DNA of 64,000 bases, taken from the NCBI RefSeq assembly GCF_033439725.1, contig NW_026944383.1, forward strand, positions 1,054,001 to 1,118,000, written 5' to 3'. This stretch comes from Neurospora tetraspora. Lineage: Eukaryota; Ascomycota; Sordariomycetes; Sordariales; Sordariaceae. Below are positions 10,829-22,277 of this stretch, one piece after another; within the stretch, counting starts at the first letter, position 1, and each line of letters starts with the position of its first letter. Under the pieces are notes generated by a model, which was given only the letters and a program-made list of their open reading frames with translations, ran no database searches and was not told the origin of the DNA. Made by a program: the position numbers and the translations under genes.

Positions 10829-12306
10829 ATGGACTTTATCAACGGGAACAGCCCACGACAAACATCCTCAAATCTCGACATCGACATCGACCTTCACTTA
10901 CCACTCACCCAATACCCCTCCCCGCTCCCTCCTCATGTTGATTACGCCGCCTCATCCTCCAAGTCCCCTGAGGCTATCAACTTGGACGACCCCAACTCAC
11001 CACACATCCAAAAGGAACGCCGCATTCTACAATGCAAGCTAATCCGGCTCTTCTTCGACGCCATCCGCTCCAAGAAAACCGACCTCGTCACCAAGCTCAT
11101 CACCGCCGGCTTCGTCTCCCCCGACGTGCCCAACGAGTATGGCCTAACCCCGCTCCTCGCGGCCGTGGAAGCCGGTGACGGCGCCATGGTTTGTGCGCTC
11201 TTGAATCTCGGCGCGGACGTCAACACCTTTGGTACTCCTTCCAAGCGGAGCACAGCTTATTACCGATACTCGTCATCGTCATCATCATCATCATCCAAGC
11301 GCAAAAAGGGGAAAGAAGGCAAGAACAAACCGCCTCCAGATGCGCGCACACCCCTCATGGCCGCCTCAGCAGCCGGCAACCTCGTCCTAGCAAAACTCCT
11401 CCTCCAAGACTTCCACGCCGACGACGCCCTCATCGCCGGCGACGGCCAGCTCGCCCTGCGTCTGGCAGCCGACAACGGACACGGGGAGATCGTCGACCTG
11501 CTCCCCTCGCGCAGGGGCGGCGAGTTCCGGCGGTGGAGGACGCACCACGCGGCGGCTATCGCACGGATCAAGAGGGCCGGCCAGGGAATCGTGGCCTTCT
11601 TTGCATTTTTTGTGTGGTACATCCCCAGGGCGATCTTGTGGAGCTTGCCGAAGCACTTGGTGGTTTTGCCTAGCGTGAAGTTGGCGAAGTGGTCGTGGAA
11701 GAATAAGCATCGGTTTGGGTCGTGGTGTAAGAAGCAGGTGAAGAAGATGCCCGAGAGAGCGAAGAGGGGGGCGCAGGCTGCTGGACGGGCGGTGAAGGCC
11801 TTGAAGCACGTTCCAAGGGGGTGGCGCGGTTTGTGAAGGCGTTGGCTAAGGGGATGTGGTGGGTTATCAGGAGGATACCGGGGGCTATGAAGGTGATGTG
11901 CCTGTGGATATGGGAGAGTTTGAAGAAGGTCGGGATGGCGACAGGGTTTGTGTTTCTGAAGGTGGTGTCGGCTATGCATACGGCTGTTATGGCGGTGTTG
12001 AGCTTCTTCCGGAATATTACCCTCAAGGATGTCAGGAACGGGGTCTTGGTGGCGTTGAAAGCCCTCTTTGTCGACCTACCACGGGCGGTATGGTCTGGGA
12101 TGAGAGGGTTTGGAAAGGCCTCGTACAAGGCGCTTGGCTACATGCTGGGGCTTCTGGGGAAAGTTCTTTGGTGGATTATGAGGGCACTGTTTGAAGTTGC
12201 AGTGTTCCTGCCCAAACAGTTGTGGAAGATCCTTGCGGCGATTGGGAGTTCAATGGCCAAAGGATATCATGAGATCCTCGTGTGGTTCAATCCAAAGAGG
12301 CGCTGA
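10829..12306 (+). CDS. Ankyrin-repeat protein split by a one-base shift in a G run
   Basis: The first frame (10829-11836, 335 residues from the first in-frame ATG) carries an acidic N-terminus and ankyrin units (FFDAIRSKKTDLVTKLITAG, TPLLAAVEAGDGAMVCALLN, TPLMAASAAGNLVLAKLLLQ) with a poly-Ser/Lys insert, then hydrophobic and basic segments (VAFFAFFVWYIPRAILW). It stops soon after a G5 run at 11817-11821. The next frame continues the same composition without a gap (ARFVKALAKGMWWVIRRIPG and onward) to 12306. One extra G would join them into about 492 residues. No intron can bridge the two frames. This is either a sequencing or assembly error or a true frameshift allele. The C-terminal half has several amphipathic or membrane-like helices. 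Function unknown. Confidence 0.7.
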
Positions 12307-14282
12307 AAGGGTTCCATGGAGTTTGGCGACAGCGGTTCAATATACCTGGCAGGCTGAATGGTATGTAGGAGTTTGGAGTTCGTTAGTTAATTGCCGTTCC
12401 TCTAGATGATCCTAGCGAGTCAAATAAACCGTTTGGGCGATAACGATTCAATAGAGTGGTGCGATTTGAGACAGATAGTGAGCCCACTCCAGATCCTGTG
12501 GAAGCATTAGAAGGTTGCAAGCTGAGTCCATATCACAGAATGGACGATTCTGTCAGTACGTAGATGAAGTACGCATGCCGTGTGTCTCCAGAAATAGAAC
12601 CGCCCCAAATAATGGTGGTGTTGCACTCGACCGGATACTGGACAGCGACATGTTTATGTAAATGTTGGTTCTGGTGATCTCTCATGGCATCGATAGATGA
12701 CCGCCTCGAACGATATCATGTTAACATGGACAGAACAGATTTCGCCCCTGTCCCTGCGTGTCGCACATCTTGACTCCACGAGCTCGTATTCCCGTCACTC
12801 GTTCGGCCGGCAGGGCTATAATCTCTCGTTGCCGGTGTGCTCTATAGTTGAAGATCCTGGAGTAGTTAGTCGTGCACTTGCCGGTATCCACGCTGAAGAA
12901 ACAATGGGCGCGATCCCTCCCACAACTAGCGGCAAGATATCTGGAGTTTGGTGTTGAGTGTGAGTGGGTTTCTGTATATCTTTATTGAAACATGCGCCAA
13001 CAGATTGACATCCAGAGAGATCTAGATGGACGAACCCGAAATCCCGAAGGTGACTGTGAGGAGACGGAAGCGAAGAAGATCAAGCTACCTTCCAAGACGG
13101 AGGCCGGCACCGAGGTCAAAAGAAGAGTAGTAGAACAACCAGAGAACATGCAGCTTAGGCTGGGGGCTATCGAGCGGACGGTTGGATGGATGCCAAGACA
13201 CGAGAGAAACACGATGCAATTTAGCCTGGTAGTGCCGCCCAGCGTGACTTGCAGAAACTTGCTCGTGAGGGTTTCCTCTTCTGGCAAGCGAGTATGCAAC
13301 ATGAAGCAACAAGTCGACAGCCAAGTAGACCAGGTAATGGCAACAGAGGTTTTCCGTGGTGTCAGCTTCGGTAGGTGCGTCGGAAGGCGACGATACCGCA
13401 GAGCAGCAACACCCTCTTGGCGAGACTCTGATGTCGACAGTTGCTTTCTTTGGAAATGGCCGTGAGTGAATCAGGGGCACCAGAATATTCTTCGTTCCAA
13501 AATCTCGGTTCGCCCATGTGTGTGATCCGAAGATCTGGACATGAAGTGCCCATTTGAGAAGGAAGGATGGAAGGGTCTCCGGGAACAGGCCGAAGGTGGT
13601 GAAGATCTGATGATCCCCTATGTACAGAGTGACGACAGGAAACCATCCCCATTTTTATCCGGGATCCGGTCCCGTCGCCTAAGAGTGCCTCAACAAGGAC
13701 ACCTGGGGGCCATCAGACTGAACTGCGGGATTCTCGTTAGCACAGCCAAAGTGAGAAGAGCTATGTAGTGCTCAGAGGAGATAAGAATGAAGAGGAGCAC
13801 CGCAATATGGAAGACACGCCCGCCCGTGGCAAGCTTCTGTTGGAAGCCAGCCAGCCCCCGGTGCAGCTTCTGTAAGATCACCGACTGTTCACCTGAGCAA
13901 CAGGACGTGTGCGCTGGTTTCGACAAAGTGTGCCGTAGATGGTGAATCGCTTGCCTTTGCCCCCAAGGAGCAGCGGCAGGAGGCGCCATCCGGTTATATT
14001 CGCCGACGTTCCCTTCCTGGGTGAGTAGATACCTACGTTTGGGGCGTTTGGGGCGGTTTACCAAGACGTGGTGGTTGGTCCCCTTCATTTCGGCGTTGTC
14101 CGTGGTTGTTCCATTGTTTTGATGTTCAAGTCGGGAAAGAAGTTCGTTGCCAAAATGGAAGATGAATTGGGGAAACTGTTTGATGCAATGTTGCTGTGGG
14201 GAAGTTTAGGGCCAGGGTTTTGTAAGCGATACGGCAGGAGGTACCACTTGCCGCCTTGATATGTGTAAAGGTACATTTACCA
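12307..14282. other. Intergenic, no gene recognised
   Basis: Several ATG frames of 90-157 codons overlap on both strands (for example 12992-13465 plus and 13690-14088 minus). None shows a family signature or splice-supported extension. I do not call a gene here. Confidence 0.5.
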
Positions 14283-14525
14283 TTAACAATCCTCCCTATC
14301 TTTGTCCTGTCCATTACCTGGCTCGAGCTCCCCCCAGTTTCCGTTGTTCACAACTTTCGGACCCTCCAACTTCTCCCACTGCATTCCCCGTTCCACAAGC
14401 GACCATCTATCATTTTCAGCATGGGCAATGAACGTATCCCACAATGTCCAAATAAACTCCTTCTCAGGAAATACCATGGATATCTTTGACCATGCAATTA
14501 CTGGTTGCGAGAGCCGAGTGCTCAT
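14283..14525 (-). CDS. Possible small protein or gene remnant
   Basis: An 80-codon frame starting at an ATG has unusually protein-like composition (FPEKEFIWTLWDTFIAHAEN, WSLVERGMQWEKLEGPKVV), and the same frame is open a little further upstream. No domain is recognised and no splice-linked exon was found with confidence. It may be the last exon of an unseen gene, a remnant, or chance. Confidence 0.25.
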   Translation of the reverse strand: MSTRLSQPVIAWSKISMVFPEKEFIWTLWDTFIAHAENDRWSLVERGMQWEKLEGPKVVNNGNWGELEPGNGQDKDREDC

Positions 14526-15099
14526 GTTGTTGAGGCCATCGACAACAACGCCAACCGTCAAGAGGCCACTCCTGTGTCAGCAACCCACCTTCAGGCCTGA
14601 AGGCTGCAAAGAAGACAGTTTCAGCCGGCCAAGCCCCAGTCAGGTAAAGAGCTTTTATATTACGTCCCAATCTAGAAATCTAAACCTTCTTCTGACTGGC
14701 CCAAGAGCACCCTGCCTGCCCGACATCTCCAGACCAGCCCCCAGACATGGCCTTGGCCTAGGTTGGCTTGGTGTATGCCCGGTGCACCTGGTTTGTCCAT
14801 CGCCAACTCGACGGGCTACGACACAACTGCCGTGCATTCGTCCAAAGAGGCATGCATCCGGGATAGCGGGAACCGTGGAGAAGAAGGTCCTTCACCCCGG
14901 GAACCATGCCAGGATATTTCTGTCAGTTAAGCCCATCTAACTGTTCCAAGGTAGCAGTTGGCCGAGCGTTGCCCTGCGTCCCGTCTCCAATGTCACCCCT
15001 GATGCCTGGCTTATACCACGACAAGATACAACCCACAAACCCCCCAAGAGTTATTTCTCCTTGTCCTGCTCTCTCACTAGTCTGGTAGGGCTCTTCTTG
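14526..15099. other. Upstream region of zinc-finger gene
   Basis: No supported coding frame; a plus-strand open frame across it lacks an ATG. It probably contains the promoter and leader of the C2H2 gene starting at 15100. Confidence 0.5.
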
Positions 15100-17274
15100 A
15101 TGCACCGTGGCACCTATGAATCAACCCAGCCACGCCCCATACCACCTCCATGTCGTCTCTTCAGCACCGACTTATTCATGATGGAGGACTTTATTCGACC
15201 TTCATCCGAGACAACGCTTCACATGTCACTCTCTCGCAAGCCTCCATGCTGGGGCACCACCGTGGTTCATGCCCGTGAGTCTTCCAAATCCTACGAGATA
15301 TTTCGAAACAAGGCGGCTGACTGGGACCTCCATCACTTCGCTAGACATGAAGAAAAGGTGGTTACGGATGGGACCATTGCCCGTGTCGTTTTGATGTTCC
15401 TGCGCGATTTGTTGGAACGGCCAACTCTTCATCAATCTCACCCAGAGTATAGGTGTCCAATGGCAAGGTGTCGAAAGCCATTCCTAGGACATCTGCAACT
15501 CATTCAGCATTTACTATCCTGTCATGAACTTCACAATGGCGTCTTTCACTGCGATAAATGTAACACGTTGCACGAATTTCCGACCAACGAGAAAGACTGG
15601 GCGCATTGGACAGGTTGGAAGCATCAGGAGGTCAACGTGGAGCGGAAGCGAAGTCTGGGTTCCAAGATGAGGGATACTTTTACACTTCGTAAACGGGACA
15701 ACACTCGCAAGACAAACACATTATCGGAAATTCAAACGCATCAACATGGGTTTATGCTCCACGCGAGGACACATACGGCAGCCTCTATGGAATCGGTAGT
15801 CCAAGGCACCTCCATGATCGGATGCCCTACGCCGCACTCTACGATGCCATTCTCGGGTCACAGCGCTACAGGCGATTTCTTTTCTCTCCACAAGCAACCA
15901 ACTACGACTGATATGATGGATGCCAGCTTAGAGCTTTTCCGGCAAGGGTTCAGTGCCGAGGAAATGTCGGACTTGCAGTCTGCCGTGTCGTCGATTACGG
16001 CCTCGTCCACCATCGAGGTCGAACCATCGCAGAGAGCGTCCACAAACACTTCCCGCACTACCTTGTTCCCTCCGAGGCTCTCGCACTACCAATCCCCAAC
16101 GCCACCCATTCAGGGGAACAACAATAATATTACGTCCCAGCCATACCAATTTACATCACAACCAACAATACCCACCGGGACATTACAGCTCGATGGTCTC
16201 CCCCCGCCGACGGCCATGTCTTTGGACGACCCGATTGCCGTTACCAGCGTTCCCGTTACTCAAACGAGCATTCCTCCTGCTATGCAAGTGGATGGCCACT
16301 CATGGTGGAGTCCAAGAACGACGGGCGGCATCCAAGGATTAACACCCGACTCCTCTGGAACAAGCAGCAGCTTTCATGTTCAAACGCCACCGGCTATGAC
16401 ATTATCCAGCACTGGCGGGAGGGACATACCAACTCCAGATACTCTTGTGAAGGTCAGAGATACTGACGAGCCACAACATCAAATCTACTATCAACCAGGG
16501 ACACATCATCAGGACATAGCTCGATCACCAAGTCTCGACTCAGTAGAGACAATGCAGCCAAACACCACACTAATAGGGACAGGTACATGCAGCGAAATGG
16601 GACAGCAATCAACACCTGGGGAGGGGAACCCAACTCCCTCCTGTACCAGCAACATAGCACTATCCCCGCCCTCCGAACACCAACATCAACACCAAAACCA
16701 CCACCAACACTCACACCCACATCGCACCTCTACTACTACTACCGGCATCGCCATCCACCACCGCAGACCCAACAACACCACACAACAAGACCTAAGCCTG
16801 GGTCTAAGTCATGGCAGCGGCAACGACAACAACGACCTCCTAATCTGCGATGAATGCCAATGGAAACCCCGCGGAGTCCGCGAAAACCTCAAAGGCTACC
16901 TCCGCAAGCACAAGAACACGCACAAAGGGCTGCGGTTGTCGTGTGACGTTCCTGGTTGCACCAAGACTTTTAGCAGGCTGGATAATCTGAAGAAGCATAA
17001 GGAGGATAAACATGGTATTGATGATGCGACAACAACAACAACAATAGGAGGAGGAGGAGGAGGAGGAGGGATAGGAGTAGGGGGAATAGGGGGAATAGGG
17101 GGAGGAGGAGGGGGTTTGTTGCCGTTGAAGAGAGTAGCATATACTGAAGAAGGAGAAGAGCAAGGGGGGAGGGTGGATGGTGTGAAGAGGCCGGATACGA
17201 GTGATTCCCAGCAGCGGTTGAGGGATTTGTCGTCGGGGGATTATACGATGTTGTGGCCGGCTTTGCACTTTTAG
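15100..17274 (+). CDS. C2H2-type zinc-finger protein, probable transcription factor
   Basis: A single 724-codon exon from the first ATG of the frame; a second Met pair near 15178 is an alternative start. The N-terminal third has a Cys/His cluster (YRCPMARCRKPFLGHLQL, HLLSCHEL, FHCDKCNTLHEFPTNEKDW; from about residue 119) of the type seen in fungal finger proteins. A long Ser/Thr/Pro-rich region follows, with a His/Gln-rich stretch. A C-terminal finger pair begins near residue 583 (CDECQWKPRG, then CDVPGCTKTFSRLDNLKKHK, a classical C2H2 finger). A poly-Gly tract from GGA repeats (about 17046-17115) follows the fingers. It is presumably a nuclear DNA-binding protein; its targets are unknown. 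No operon-like context is evident. Confidence 0.85.
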   Translation: MHRGTYESTQPRPIPPPCRLFSTDLFMMEDFIRPSSETTLHMSLSRKPPCWGTTVVHARESSKSYEIFRNKAADWDLHHFARHEEKVVTDGTIARVVLMFLRDLLERPTLHQSHPEYRCPMARCRKPFLGHLQLIQHLLSCHELHNGVFHCDKCNTLHEFPTNEKDWAHWTGWKHQEVNVERKRSLGSKMRDTFTLRKRDNTRKTNTLSEIQTHQHGFMLHARTHTAASMESVVQGTSMIGCPTPHSTMPFSGHSATGDFFSLHKQPTTTDMMDASLELFRQGFSAEEMSDLQSAVSSITASSTIEVEPSQRASTNTSRTTLFPPRLSHYQSPTPPIQGNNNNITSQPYQFTSQPTIPTGTLQLDGLPPPTAMSLDDPIAVTSVPVTQTSIPPAMQVDGHSWWSPRTTGGIQGLTPDSSGTSSSFHVQTPPAMTLSSTGGRDIPTPDTLVKVRDTDEPQHQIYYQPGTHHQDIARSPSLDSVETMQPNTTLIGTGTCSEMGQQSTPGEGNPTPSCTSNIALSPPSEHQHQHQNHHQHSHPHRTSTTTTGIAIHHRRPNNTTQQDLSLGLSHGSGNDNNDLLICDECQWKPRGVRENLKGYLRKHKNTHKGLRLSCDVPGCTKTFSRLDNLKKHKEDKHGIDDATTTTTIGGGGGGGGIGVGGIGGIGGGGGGLLPLKRVAYTEEGEEQGGRVDGVKRPDTSDSQQRLRDLSSGDYTMLWPALHF

Positions 17275-18507
17275 GTTTTGGACATTTGACAGCACGGGTT
17301 ACATCACGACGACGCGTCTCGATTTCTTTTGTCTCTATACACATTATACCATCTAACTTACAGTCATGACATAGCGGACAGACAACGATCTTTTTTTTTT
17401 TTTTTTAGAATTTTCGTTTTGGTTGGGGTTGGACGGAGGGTTTATGATACGATAAGGTAGATTTTGTACGATTATATGATGTACGAATGTATGGAATATG
17501 AGGCAAGTGGGTAGGTTGTTTTGGGGGGCGGGGAAGAAATACCAACAAAAAAAAGAATTATCTCGTCACATTTCCAGCCTTCCTTTTCTGCTCTTCATGC
17601 TCGCTCTCCGATTCAGCCTCGGCCTCGGTCTCGGTTCATGTTGCACAACACGAACAGGAGTTCATGCACAGTAGGTAGCCTTCCCAGGGGCAACTGAAAC
17701 ACAGCATAAACATGGAATCTTTGTGTGTAACGATCGGATCAAAATGATATCTTTCTCTATCCATGGGAAGAAGAAGAAGAAGATGATGATGGTGATGAGG
17801 ATTCTGGCACTGTCAACCTACCCTTCAGCAGTTGGAACCGAGGACGTGGGATGGAAGAAGAAACGAGTAGTCGGGTGCTGGCTGGATGTGGAATGGATGA
17901 GACAAGTGGCAAGTATGTGGCAGCAAAATGGGCAGTGTGTGGCTCTCGGCACTTCCAAGTGCCGAGGATCTGGCTTTGATCATGATCTTGATAGGGGCTT
18001 GGGTAGATCTGAGATCTGAGACAGTGGATTGTTAGTTTTCAGCTGGGCTGGATGGGGGAGGTTTTGGGGGGGGTTTGAGGGTTACGGTTGATAGAGGAGA
18101 AGAAAAGCAAATACAGATCACGGGACCGCTGCAATGGAAGGTGAGTTTGATGTCGAAGTGTGCGTGTGATTAGGTAGGATATCGTTGTTGCAAAAAAAAA
18201 GCAGACTGCCACCCATCCACGCTTATGTGGAATGCAGGGTATCCAAGTTAACAGAGAGCAAATAAGGGAAATGAAAAAAAAGGCAGATAGACAGATAACC
18301 ACACCACGAAAGATTCCTTAGACCCAGAAATGAAAGACAACTCATTGAAGAAAGCCTCCCAACATCCGCCCGGTGTAGTGCTGATGCCGATTACTGCCCG
18401 TTCTCTCGGGTGATGCCGGTCTCAACCCCCACCGTGGCGCGCCATTGTTCGACCCTTGATCTTTTGTCAGCCAGTATCATCAAAACTGCAATGAAAGGTT
18501 GGAGTTC
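17275..18507. other. Intergenic with T16 run
   Basis: 3' region of the zinc-finger gene, including a T16 homopolymer at 17391-17406. No other coding frame is supported up to the minus-strand gene ending at 18508. Confidence 0.55.
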
Positions 18508-19272
18508 TTACAGATCCCCCGATACACGGGGTAACCCGAGATGTTCAATATCCGTGTCGTCAAGCTCGATGACTGCATTTTCTGCTAAAAAAAATGGAAC
18601 AAATCAGTCAGTAGGTAAACATGATGGGGAACTGGCCTGAGAGGGTTTCGAGAGGAGACAGAGATCAATCAATCACTCACCATCCCCTTCCCCTTCCCCT
18701 ACTATCCTCTCCCTCAACCGCTCAAACAACCTCATCTGAACGCCCATAACCTCCCTAACCCTGTCATTCACCCCCACCAAATCCCCCTTCACCACCCGAA
18801 ACCCATCCTTGGGATTCCCCGACACCCCCACGAGCACCGACCTGACCAGCTCAAACAGCGTATCTCTTGCCTCCCGCAACTGCCCCTCCATAGTCTGTAA
18901 GTGTCCATAGACGTAGCTATCCGGCGTGATGATCTCTTGCCCTTCGGGAGGAGTTGTCGTCGACGTCGTCCGGCGGCTGCTGTCTGCGGCAATCACCAGC
19001 ATCGATGCGCCCAAGCGGGAGGCGAGATCCATGATCTGGTAGATTTGCTCGCCTACTCGCAAGGTTTGGAGGGAGTGGATGTCTTTGATAAGCAGCAGGG
19101 AGCGGATGAGGATGTCGGCTTGAGCGGAGATGGAGTCTAGTGGTTCTTTGGCGCCGCCGATGCTGTGGCGGGTTTGTTTGACTGTTTCGAGGTTGGAGAT
19201 GGCTGTGGTGATTATGGTTGGGAGGCCATTGGAGAGTGTGACAGGAGTGGGCTGTGGTAGGATGGTTAGCAT
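18508..19272 (-). CDS. Lone helical protein resembling fungal NLR N-terminal domains
   Basis: Two exons, 19272-18681 and 18584-18508, give 222 residues. The intron is GTGAGT to TTTTAG, and splicing adds ENAVIELDDTDIEHLGLPRV before the stop. The predicted helices, with repeated Leu/Ile spacing (TIITTAISNLETVKQTRHSI, ISAQADILIRSLLLIKDI, LREARDTLFELVRSVLVG), look like the all-alpha N-terminal modules of fungal STAND proteins, but no NACHT, ankyrin or other effector domain follows. It may be a stand-alone partner, a regulator, or an unrelated helical protein. The start is the first ATG in frame (MLTILPQPTPV). An alternative upstream ATG spliced by a GC-AG intron directly to PTPV is conceivable. 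Function unknown. Confidence 0.65.
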
Positions 19273-21001
19273 GTAGTCTGCGTAGGATAATTTGTGTATG
19301 AGGAGGCCAGAGCAAACTTGCCATTTTGGCAGGTGTAATGACTTGGTGAACTATCATTGACACCCGAATAAAGAATGACCAAGTAAGGGACTAGGATGAA
19401 CTGACGTAGTTGGGTGTGTATGTCGAATCTGATGCCAGGGGTATTGGAGCATCTTATAAAACTTATTAGATCTTAATACCTCTAGTAAAAAAGAAAGTGG
19501 CCAGTGTGGGCAGACAAGGGACTCTGACTGGTTGGATCTGGGAGTTCATGGTAAACGTGATCCGAGACTGGCGAAGAAAATGAGGTGTGATGGAGAGGGC
19601 TGCCACGTCTTATCGTATCACTCACTCAACCTGCTCGGTCTACCTCACCCACCGAGCAGGAACAAACGGCTCATTCCGGACCTAATACTTGATGAATGAC
19701 GGCGTCCGTTCCGACCATCTGGGGCAATAAGCCGACGAGTGCTTGATCGCCAAGGGAAAGTATCCTCAGTGTGTGCATGACGGATAGTTCCTGTGTTATC
19801 TCAAGTTATCTGGACGCCGTACAAGATTTCACACCTCTACCTATAGAGAGGCCCTGACAGCCACCAGAGATGAACGTAACCGTACCATGCATGGAAATAT
19901 CTCGGTAGGTAGGCAGAGGCGCATCCTGGTAAAGTGGACATAATCCGTCCACCTGGTTTCTTCATTCATTGGGTACAGTGTTTGCTGAGCAGCTGAGAAC
20001 ACAACTGTACTGCACCACACTGTGATCATGGATGGCTCGTCATCACCCACCGAGTGCGGCACGATCCCCTTTTATCGTTCAGGACGTTCATCCGCGGTTG
20101 CCGCTCAAGATATGTAACCGGACAGCTTGGGTTTAGTTCGTCCGTGATAACCGGCGGCGATTCGGTGTTTCCTACATGAGTCTGGGCCTCAGTAGCAACT
20201 CCATGGAACCTCCAACTGCTGCATCAACCGTTCGGAATTGCATTCCCCGGGCCCCGAAGTCACCCACATGGACCAAAGGCAGCTTAATGAAGCGAAGACC
20301 TGCAGCCAGCTGGGTACGTCTGCCGCGCTATCCATCCGGATATAACCAAGGCCCACTCTGGGAAGCTCCCATCTCGATGCTTAGGCTACTTGGCGATACA
20401 GGTTTCGGTCCCATGCTGATGTTATCGTGCAGTGGCCGAGACTGGACTCGGGAGTCGGGACCTTAAGCCTTGAACCTGGGAAGACTTGCACTAACAGAGC
20501 TGGATGCTTGAGTAGTTAGTTTGACCCTCCTTTTCTGCCCAAAACTGGCTCGTGCACTAACACACAGATAGTGCTTGTCATGCTTTTACCAAGGTTCTGC
20601 ACATATTTCACATTAACGTGCTAACTGAAAGCAGCAGTCGGTCCGCTGGACAGCTGCCCTTCACGTGCTTTCGTGTGATTTCGCGTGCAGGTGCCCCACT
20701 ATTCCCATGTCCAATCCAAGAATTGACGTAAAGCCCCACTTTAACCTTTGTTGACATTGACCCGACGTCCCCCCCGCGCAGGTCTTCACCATTCACGTGT
20801 ATGAAAAAACTTGAATCTTTCAACTCGGATTTATCTGGTGGGCTACCGACATCTATTTCAAAGCTCGGTTTTTAACATACCTCTACCGTCCTGAATTCCC
20901 ATAATCCCACAACTTATCCAGCGGGTTCGAGACTGCTTTCAACGTTGTTTTCCGACGAGCCTCAACCAGTAGCAATTTTTTTTGTTGCAAACAGCAAGTA
21001 C
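19273..21001. other. Intergenic, no gene recognised
   Basis: The stretch separates the divergent helical-protein gene and DUF7726 gene and presumably holds both promoters. It has a TAGGTAGG motif near 19904. No coding frame is supported. Confidence 0.55.
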
Positions 21002-22277
21002 ATGTCCGACGTAAGTACACCATAGAGCTATCTTCTCTGGTCTTCTTTGTCATTCGGCGAAGACTGCGAGTGTGTTGCTCGTCCTTTACAACAGGACCAT
21101 ACCCTTCAGCCAAACGTCTCTAGCCACCATTGTCTGACTACCCATCCACAGAATCAGCGTGGTGTCCTCCGGGACGCTCCAGAAGCAGCGAGAATCAATG
21201 CCCCGCCGCCAGCTTACCTTGACAATTGCCCCAAACCTTCAGCCGCTGCGAACAAGGAGAACGTTCCCACTGGCACTGGCTCCTCTCCTACCGACAAAGC
21301 TGCTTTCACTCCAGCTGTCACTCCAGCTGTCACTCCAAGCCAACCTGCTCCCAACAACCGGAAGCGCAAGGCACCCGTGACTCCGCCGAACCCGCGGCCT
21401 CTGCCGACATCCGATGAACTCGAGGATATCATCATCGACACACCTCTCACCGACAACTGTGATCAAGTGCGCCGTAAAATCAATCGCGCTCTCGATGCGG
21501 GTATCATCACCAAGACGGCCTTGGCCGGAGAGCTTGGCGTGAGCGTAAAGTCTCTCAGCGGCTTTCTTCGCGAGCACGGTGCCAACAAAGGCCAAGGCTA
21601 CAGCTCCTACCCTGCCGCGTGGGAGTACTTCAAGAAGCTCGAGGCTGTCGGTTACAAGATCCCCAACAAGACATCCGCTGCCAAGAAGCAGAAGACGGAT
21701 TCCGCCGCCGGCGCCGAGGCTGGAAGCTCCTCCGCTCAGGCGGCTGGTGCCAGCAACAGCGCGGGAGTCGATATCAGTGACGTCTATCTCGATGGCGAGG
21801 AGACTGATGACGTGCCTGTTTACGAGACTTGTGATGAGATGCGGAGGAAGATTGATGCCTATGTGAGGAAGCCTGGCGTCACCATGGCGCAGTTCTGCCG
21901 CGATATCCACGCGCAGTTCCATTCAATTTCCCGACCGGCCAATATTCACACCTCGCAGTTGACCCGCTTCCGTAGTATGAAGGGGGCCAAAGCGGGCGCC
22001 ACCTCTTCCGTTTTCTATGGCGCTTATGTTTTCTTCGAGAAGTTGCGGATCAAGGAGAAAAAGCCAAAGTCTAAGCATCGCCAGGATATGGAGGAGATCT
22101 GGCCTGAAGGGTTTGACCGTACCGACGACGGCCGAAAGTCGTAAGTACACACTTTCTCGAAACGCCGTCATTCCAAGCAAACTGGGACAATCACTGACAT
22201 CTTGATTGAATAGGTACGTCTGCTTGTCAGGGGAGAGGCCCTATATGGACCATTACGGACGTATCACAATTCAGTAA
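21002..22277 (+). CDS. DUF7726 protein with two related helical units
   Basis: Three exons, 21002-21010 (only MSD), 21152-22140 and 22214-22277, give 353 residues. The third exon, joined at GTAAGT...AATAG, adds YVCLSGERPYMDHYGRITIQ, a typical end for this family. Two homologous units lie in tandem: CDQVRRKINRALDAG...LREHGANKG...AWEYFKKLE, and CDEMRRKIDAYVRKPG...FRSMKGAKAG...AYVFFEKLR. Each looks like a helix-turn-helix-sized fold. Between them is a basic and Ala/Ser-rich linker with a likely nuclear signal (AAKKQKTD). The family is widespread in ascomycetes and uncharacterised; a DNA-related role is inference. An in-frame acceptor at 21094 would add 19 residues, but the acceptor at 21151 has a better branch site (CTGAC). 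Confidence 0.82.

Noticed and set aside
12992-13465. 157-codon plus-strand ATG frame
   Set aside because: No family signature, biased charged composition, and an equally long opposite-strand frame; insufficient to call a gene.
13690-14088. 132-codon minus-strand frame with hydrophobic C-terminus
   Set aside because: One apparent membrane segment only; no conserved pattern or splice partner.
14302-14940. 212-codon plus-strand frame
   Set aside because: No ATG start and Pro/Ser/Arg-rich composition typical of chance frames.
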